A stretch of DNA of 9,154 bases, from NCBI GenBank assembly GCA_963619935.1, contig CAVEYA010000027.1, forward strand, positions 1 through 9,154, written 5' to 3'. The position numbers and the translations under genes were made by a program. The notes beneath the pieces were generated by a model. That model had not been told where the DNA came from. It worked only from the letters and a program-made list of their open reading frames with translations, and ran no database searches. Of the stretch, positions 5,613 through 9,154 are shown one piece after another (the stretch's first letter is position 1; the number at the start of each line of letters is the position of its first letter). Source of the stretch: RUG13091 sp963619935 (GTDB lineage Bacteria; Bacillota_I; Bacilli_A; RFN20; CAG-826).

Positions 5613-6515
5613 AGCTTGAAGATATCGATTAATGTAGACAGAAGCGATGGATGCATCGCCTAAAGCAGTCACTACTTGACGGATATCTTTTTTTCTTGTA
5701 TCTCCAACGGCATATACACCTGGTAAACTTGTTTCCATATTAGCGTTAGTTAAAACAAATCCTTTAGGATCTAATTCAATTAAATCACGGAATGGTTCAT
5801 TCTGCGGAATTTGCCCAATCGCCACGAAAACATTATTTGTTTCAAAAACTTCTTCTTCTTTAGTTTGTTTATTAAAGAATTTTAAACCCTTTAGTTCATT
5901 TTCCCCAATAAATTCAGTTAAAGAAACATTGTATTTAACTTTGATTTTAGGGTTATTTTCAATTCTTTCAATTAAGATTTTGTCACCAAATAAGTGATCA
6001 AATAAGGCAAAGACATTTACTTGTGGGCAATAGTTTGCAAGTAACAAAGCGTATTGCAATGCAGTATTTGCGTCACCAATAATATTTACTTCTTGTCCTT
6101 TATAGAAGGCTCCATCACACACTGCACAGTAAGAAATTCCTTTACCCACTAAATCATCTTCGTGTGGTAAATTCATTTTTCGATGATGACAACCATTAGC
6201 TAAAACAACTACCCAGCTTTCATAAGTGTTGTAGTTAGTTTTAACCACGAACTTTTCTCCAATTTTAGTGATTGATTCTACATCTTCAAGTTCAAACGCT
6301 GCACCCATATCGGTGATTTGTTCAAACATTTGATCACTGTATTCAATGCCAGAAATGGCTTTTATACCTGGAATGTTTTCTAGTTTAGGAGAAGTGGCCA
6401 TTTGACCACCGAAGTTTTCTTTTTCTAGAATTAAGCAGCTTCGTCCGTTTCTTAAAGTATTGAGGGCCACGGCCATGCCGGCAGGGCCACCACCAACAAT
6501 AATTACGTCGTACAT
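5595..6515 (-). CDS. Thioredoxin-reductase-like flavoprotein lacking the NADPH-binding motifs
   Basis: This 306-residue protein has the low-molecular-weight thioredoxin reductase layout: FAD motif GGGPAG at 8-13, redox-active CAVCDG at 130-135, and closing FAD motif VYAVGD at 267-272. The middle domain normally binds NADPH through GGGxxA and HRRxxxR. Here the first reads GDANTA (147-152), and the second is replaced by ALFDHLFGD around 170-178, with no arginine pair. This resembles the ferredoxin-dependent flavin thioredoxin reductases (FFTR) described from Clostridium, which do not use pyridine nucleotides, so reduced ferredoxin or flavodoxin is a plausible donor. The gene begins four bases after nrdD with no Shine-Dalgarno of its own, so it is translated in the nrdD operon. 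Its likely partner is the CPNC redoxin domain at the end of NrdD. Oxidoreductase class and redox centre are seen in the sequence; donor and partner are inferred. It could also serve general thioredoxins elsewhere in the genome. Confidence 0.88.
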   Translation of the reverse strand: MYDVIIVGGGPAGMAVALNTLRNGRSCLILEKENFGGQMATSPKLENIPGIKAISGIEYSDQMFEQITDMGAAFELEDVESITKIGEKFVVKTNYNTYESWVVVLANGCHHRKMNLPHEDDLVGKGISYCAVCDGAFYKGQEVNIIGDANTALQYALLLANYCPQVNVFALFDHLFGDKILIERIENNPKIKVKYNVSLTEFIGENELKGLKFFNKQTKEEEVFETNNVFVAIGQIPQNEPFRDLIELDPKGFVLTNANMETSLPGVYAVGDTRKKDIRQVVTALGDASIASVYINRYLQALVPAE

Positions 6516-6519
6516 AAAA

Positions 6520-8892
6520 TTAATTTACGCTTTCAATATATCCTTTGATGTTAGAAGCATTTTCATAAACATCATATGAATCGCCATTTGGCACGATAAG
6601 GGTAGGTGCTTTCTTAACGGAATAGGCTAATGTCTTTTCTTTTTCTTCTTCTGCATCAATCACGACATATTTAATGCCTGCTTTGTCTAATAACATTTTC
6701 GCCATTTTACAATTTGGGCAGGTTTTTGTCGCGAATAATAAGATTTCATTTAATGTTTTTGGTGTTTCAATAACATCTTCTTTTTCTTCTTTGTGAGAGG
6801 CTAAACCATTCACTAAATGACTATTTTCTGGTTCATAAACTTTACGGTCATGGTATTCGGCAGTCTTACCATCATTCCAGTTTTGTACTGGGCGGTAGTA
6901 GCCAGTAATACGAGAATAGACTTCGGCTTTTTGACCACATTTTGGACATACAAATTGTTCACCTACTAAATAACCGTGTTCTTTACAAACGGAATATGTT
7001 GGAGACATTGTGTAATATGGAATGTGATAGTTTTCCGCAATCTTACGTACAAAGTTCATACATGATTTCCATGATGGTAACTTTTGTCCTAAGAAGCAGT
7101 GGAAGACTGTACCAGATGTATATAATGTTTGAAGTCCATCTTGGACATCAAGAGCTTTATAAACATCTTCAGTATAACCAACTGGTAAGTGAGAAGAGTT
7201 TGTGTAATATGGTGTTTTGCCATTTTCATTAGCAGTAATGATATCTGGATACATTTCCTTATCATGCTTTGCTAAACGATAGGCAGTAGATTCTGCTGGT
7301 GTGGCTTCTAAGTTATATAAGTCACCATATAATTCTTGGTAATCAGATAATTTAGTTCTCATGTGGTTAAGAACCTTTTTAGTGAATTCAACACTTTCTA
7401 AATGTGTTAAATCTTTTCTTAACCATCTAGCGTTTAAGCAAGCTTCATTCATACCTACTAAACCAATTGTGGAGAAGTGGTTATTGAATGTTCCTAAGTA
7501 TCTCTTTGTGTATGGATATAAACCTGCTTCCAATAAAGTGGTAATTGTATTTCTCTTCACTTTAAGGGAACGAGCAGAAATATCCATAATACGATCTAAT
7601 CTGGAGAAGAAGTCTGCTTCATCAACCGCTAAGTAAGCAATTCTTGGCATATTGATTGTGACGACACCGACAGAACCAGTAGATTCACCAGAACCGAAGT
7701 AGCCACCAGATTTTTTACGAAGTTCACGTAAATCAAGTCTTAATCTGCAGCACATACTTCTTACATCGCTTGGTTCCATATCGGAATTGATGTAGTTAGA
7801 GAAATATGGTGTACCGTATTTTGCGGTCATTTCAAATAATAACTTATTGTTTTCTGTTTCACTCCAGTCAAATGTCTTAGTAATGGAGTAAGTAGGAATT
7901 GGATATTGGAATCCTCTGCCATTTGCGTCACCTTCAATCATGACTTCAATAAATGCCTTATTGACCATAGCCATTTCTTCGACACAGTCTTTATATTTGA
8001 ATGGTAATTCCTTACCACCAACGATACAGTTAAGTTCGGCCATATCGTTTGGCACAACCCAGTCTAAAGTAATATTACTAAATGGTGCTTGTGTACCCCA
8101 TCTTGATGGTGTATTAACACCATAAACAAAGGATTGGATGCATTGTTTAACTTGTTTATATGTTAAATGATCAACTTTGACGAATGGTGCTAAGTAAGTA
8201 TCAAAGCTAGAGAAAGCTTGAGCGCCAGCCCATTCATTTTGCATAATGCCTAAGAAGTTCACCATTTGGTTACATAATGTAGATAAGTGATTAGCAGGAG
8301 AAGAAGTAATTTTACCTGGTACTCCACCTAAACCTTCTTGAATTAATTGTTTTAATGACCAACCAGCACAGTAACCAGTTAACATGCTTAAGTCATGAAT
8401 ATGAATGTCAGCGCGCTTATGTGCGTCTGCAATTTCCTTATCATATACTTCGCTTAACCAATAGTTTGCGGTAACTGCACCTGAGTTAGAAAGAATTAAA
8501 CCACCAACAGAATATGTAACTGTGGAGTTTTCTTTAACTCTCCAGTCATTAATCTTTAAATAGTTATCAACAATATTTTTATAATCTAAAGTGGTTGATT
8601 TAAGCTCACGTAAATTTTGATGTTGTTTACGATAGATGATGTAGCTTCTTGCAACATCTACATAACCAGCTTGCACAAGAACAACTTCAACTGAATCTTG
8701 AATGTCTTCAACATCGACTGTTTCGTTCTTCACTTTATTATTCACTGTAGCGGTAACACGTAACGCTAACATTTGAATAATTTCTGGAGTGTAAACCTTA
8801 TGTTCGGCGACAAAAGCTTTTTCAATTGCTTTTTCAATTTTTTCTAATTTAAATTCCTCAATTTGGCCACTTCTTTTCTTAATTTTTAGCAT
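6520..8892 (-). CDS. nrdD: Anaerobic (class III) ribonucleoside-triphosphate reductase with fused C-terminal redoxin
   Basis: NrdD reduces ribonucleotides to deoxyribonucleotides anaerobically with a glycyl radical installed by NrdG. Residues 1 to about 95 form an ATP-cone allosteric domain. The catalytic ten-stranded barrel follows, with YCAGW (C175) and MCCRL (C381/C382), the latter matching the thiyl-radical cysteine C290 of T4 NrdD. A zinc site is C636, H639, C649, C652; one usual cysteine is histidine, as in many relatives. The radical glycine is G664 in RITGYYRP. Family members normally end soon after the radical loop, near residue 695. Here a charged linker (about 697-712) leads to a 75-80 residue thioredoxin-fold domain with CPNC (C725/C728) and cis-proline P763 in APTL. 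That domain should re-reduce the active-site disulfide, so this enzyme probably uses a redoxin rather than formate. The trxB-like gene follows after four bases. The start is set by GGGGGAA eight bases upstream and by the ATP-cone beginning at residue 1. Confidence 0.96.
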   Translation of the reverse strand: MLKIKKRSGQIEEFKLEKIEKAIEKAFVAEHKVYTPEIIQMLALRVTATVNNKVKNETVDVEDIQDSVEVVLVQAGYVDVARSYIIYRKQHQNLRELKSTTLDYKNIVDNYLKINDWRVKENSTVTYSVGGLILSNSGAVTANYWLSEVYDKEIADAHKRADIHIHDLSMLTGYCAGWSLKQLIQEGLGGVPGKITSSPANHLSTLCNQMVNFLGIMQNEWAGAQAFSSFDTYLAPFVKVDHLTYKQVKQCIQSFVYGVNTPSRWGTQAPFSNITLDWVVPNDMAELNCIVGGKELPFKYKDCVEEMAMVNKAFIEVMIEGDANGRGFQYPIPTYSITKTFDWSETENNKLLFEMTAKYGTPYFSNYINSDMEPSDVRSMCCRLRLDLRELRKKSGGYFGSGESTGSVGVVTINMPRIAYLAVDEADFFSRLDRIMDISARSLKVKRNTITTLLEAGLYPYTKRYLGTFNNHFSTIGLVGMNEACLNARWLRKDLTHLESVEFTKKVLNHMRTKLSDYQELYGDLYNLEATPAESTAYRLAKHDKEMYPDIITANENGKTPYYTNSSHLPVGYTEDVYKALDVQDGLQTLYTSGTVFHCFLGQKLPSWKSCMNFVRKIAENYHIPYYTMSPTYSVCKEHGYLVGEQFVCPKCGQKAEVYSRITGYYRPVQNWNDGKTAEYHDRKVYEPENSHLVNGLASHKEEKEDVIETPKTLNEILLFATKTCPNCKMAKMLLDKAGIKYVVIDAEEEKEKTLAYSVKKAPTLIVPNGDSYDVYENASNIKGYIESVN
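6523..6756 (-). other. Fused glutaredoxin/NrdH-like domain within NrdD
   Basis: This is residues 713-790 of NrdD. The order is strand (EILLFAT), CPNC redox centre at 725-728, helix, strand (KYVVIDAEEE), then cis-Pro in APTLIVPNG and a final helix: a minimal thioredoxin/glutaredoxin fold. Free NrdH-like redoxins serve some class III reductases; here the redoxin is covalently attached. Confidence 0.85.
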
Positions 8893-8905
8893 GTTTCATT
8901 CCCCC
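8893..8905 (-). promoter_or_regulatory. Ribosome binding site of nrdD (GGGGGA type)
   Basis: On the minus strand GGGGGAA (8905-8899) precedes the ATG (8892-8890) by about six to eight bases. It shares ATGGGGGAA exactly with the preT leader. Confidence 0.7.
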
Positions 8906-8920
8906 ATATTTTATGATAAA

Positions 8921-8940
8921 AAACATTAATATTAATGTTT
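8921..8940. promoter_or_regulatory. Perfect 20-bp palindrome, candidate nrdD operator
   Basis: AAACATTAATATTAATGTTT is its own reverse complement over all 20 bases. It lies six bases downstream of the proposed -10 box, right at the expected transcription start and before the ribosome binding site, the classic position for a repressor. It does not match the NrdR box consensus. AT-rich DNA yields short palindromes often, but 20 perfect bases are rare. A regulator cannot be named. Confidence 0.55.
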
Positions 8941-8945
8941 GTATT

Positions 8946-8976
8946 ATTCTATGAACTCCTTAACTAGCTTTGTCAA
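8946..8976 (-). promoter_or_regulatory. Likely sigma-A promoter of nrdD-trxB
   Basis: On the minus strand a perfect TTGACA (8976-8971) is followed by TAGAAT (8951-8946), five of six to consensus. The spacer is 19 bases, one or two longer than ideal, which may imply a need for activation or a DNA-bending regulator. The predicted start falls in or just before the palindrome at 8921-8940, giving a leader of about 45-50 bases. Confidence 0.6.
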
Positions 8977-9154
8977 AGTTTCATGCTCTTATTCTATATA
9001 AGCGTGTATGTGATATAAAGCATTTTTTTGATAAATTTATACACTGTCTAAATTTTGAATTTTATTACTTTATTTAGTTTTGATTTTATGCTTAAAAATT
9101 TAAATTTTTTGGATTCAAAAAACTTTCCTTTTGTTGGTTTAACCTATTTTAATT
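8977..9154. other. AT-rich non-coding stretch upstream of nrdD
   Basis: I see no gene here on either strand; stops are frequent in all frames. It holds a loose inverted repeat, GTGTAT (9004-9009) with ATACAC (9039-9044), and the AT palindrome AAAAATTTAAATTTTT (9094-9109). Neither is assigned a role. The sequence runs off the window edge, so it may belong to the leader of a neighbouring gene. Confidence 0.5.

Noticed and set aside
6942..7232. Plus-strand reading frames opposite nrdD (also 7361-7636 and 7940-8125)
   Set aside because: They lie fully inside nrdD on the other strand, have no ribosome binding site and show no recognisable protein features.
8941..9050. NrdR boxes upstream of nrdD
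   Set aside because: I compared both strands with the ACACTATATATAGTGT-like consensus and found no adequate pair of 16-base sites; the GTGTAT/ATACAC repeat at 9004-9044 has the wrong arrangement.
9094..9109. Palindrome AAAAATTTAAATTTTT as an operator or terminator
   Set aside because: Made only of A and T tracts in an AT-rich region, with no GC stem, so chance is the simplest explanation.

Overview
The window is AT-rich DNA with standard-code genes: TGG is used for Trp and no coding frame contains an internal TGA. The enzymes are oxygen-sensitive or anaerobic (glycyl-radical ribonucleotide reductase, iron-sulfur dihydropyrimidine dehydrogenase). Together this suggests an anaerobic, low-GC Bacillota, possibly a gut lineage near Erysipelotrichia or the RF39/RFN20-type relatives of Mollicutes. 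That placement is an inference from composition and gene content, not from a marker gene.

Layout. (1) Positions 31-2799, plus strand: preT and preA encode the two subunits of an iron-sulfur flavoprotein dihydropyrimidine dehydrogenase. A small secreted or membrane protein of unknown function follows, and the unit closes with a hairpin terminator. (2) Positions 2970-4823, minus strand: a tightly packed operon of dCMP deaminase, FolD and a divergent ThyX-like protein, closed by a second terminator that faces the first. (3) Positions 4824-4925: a short divergent promoter region. (4) Positions 4926-5612, plus strand: nrdG, the radical-SAM activase of the anaerobic ribonucleotide reductase. (5) Positions 5595-8892, minus strand: nrdD, with an N-terminal ATP-cone and an extra C-terminal redoxin domain, followed by a thioredoxin-reductase-like flavoprotein whose last codons overlap the end of nrdG. 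(6) Positions 8893-9154: non-coding DNA with the likely nrdD promoter and a perfect 20-bp palindrome.

How the parts fit. Almost everything concerns pyrimidine and deoxynucleotide metabolism. NrdD and NrdG reduce ribonucleotides without oxygen. dCMP deaminase makes dUMP, FolD interconverts the methylene- and formyl-folate pools, and the ThyX-like protein is the natural candidate for the dUMP to dTMP step. PreTA reduces uracil or thymine, or runs in reverse. The most notable points are two. First, NrdD carries its own CPNC redoxin and sits beside a TrxB-like enzyme that has the FAD site and CAVC redox centre but lacks the usual NADPH-binding residues, suggesting a ferredoxin-fed electron route to a class III reductase. 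Second, the ThyX-like protein lacks the canonical RHR signature but lies in a dTMP-synthesis operon. No tRNA, rRNA, CRISPR array, insertion sequence or phage gene was seen.
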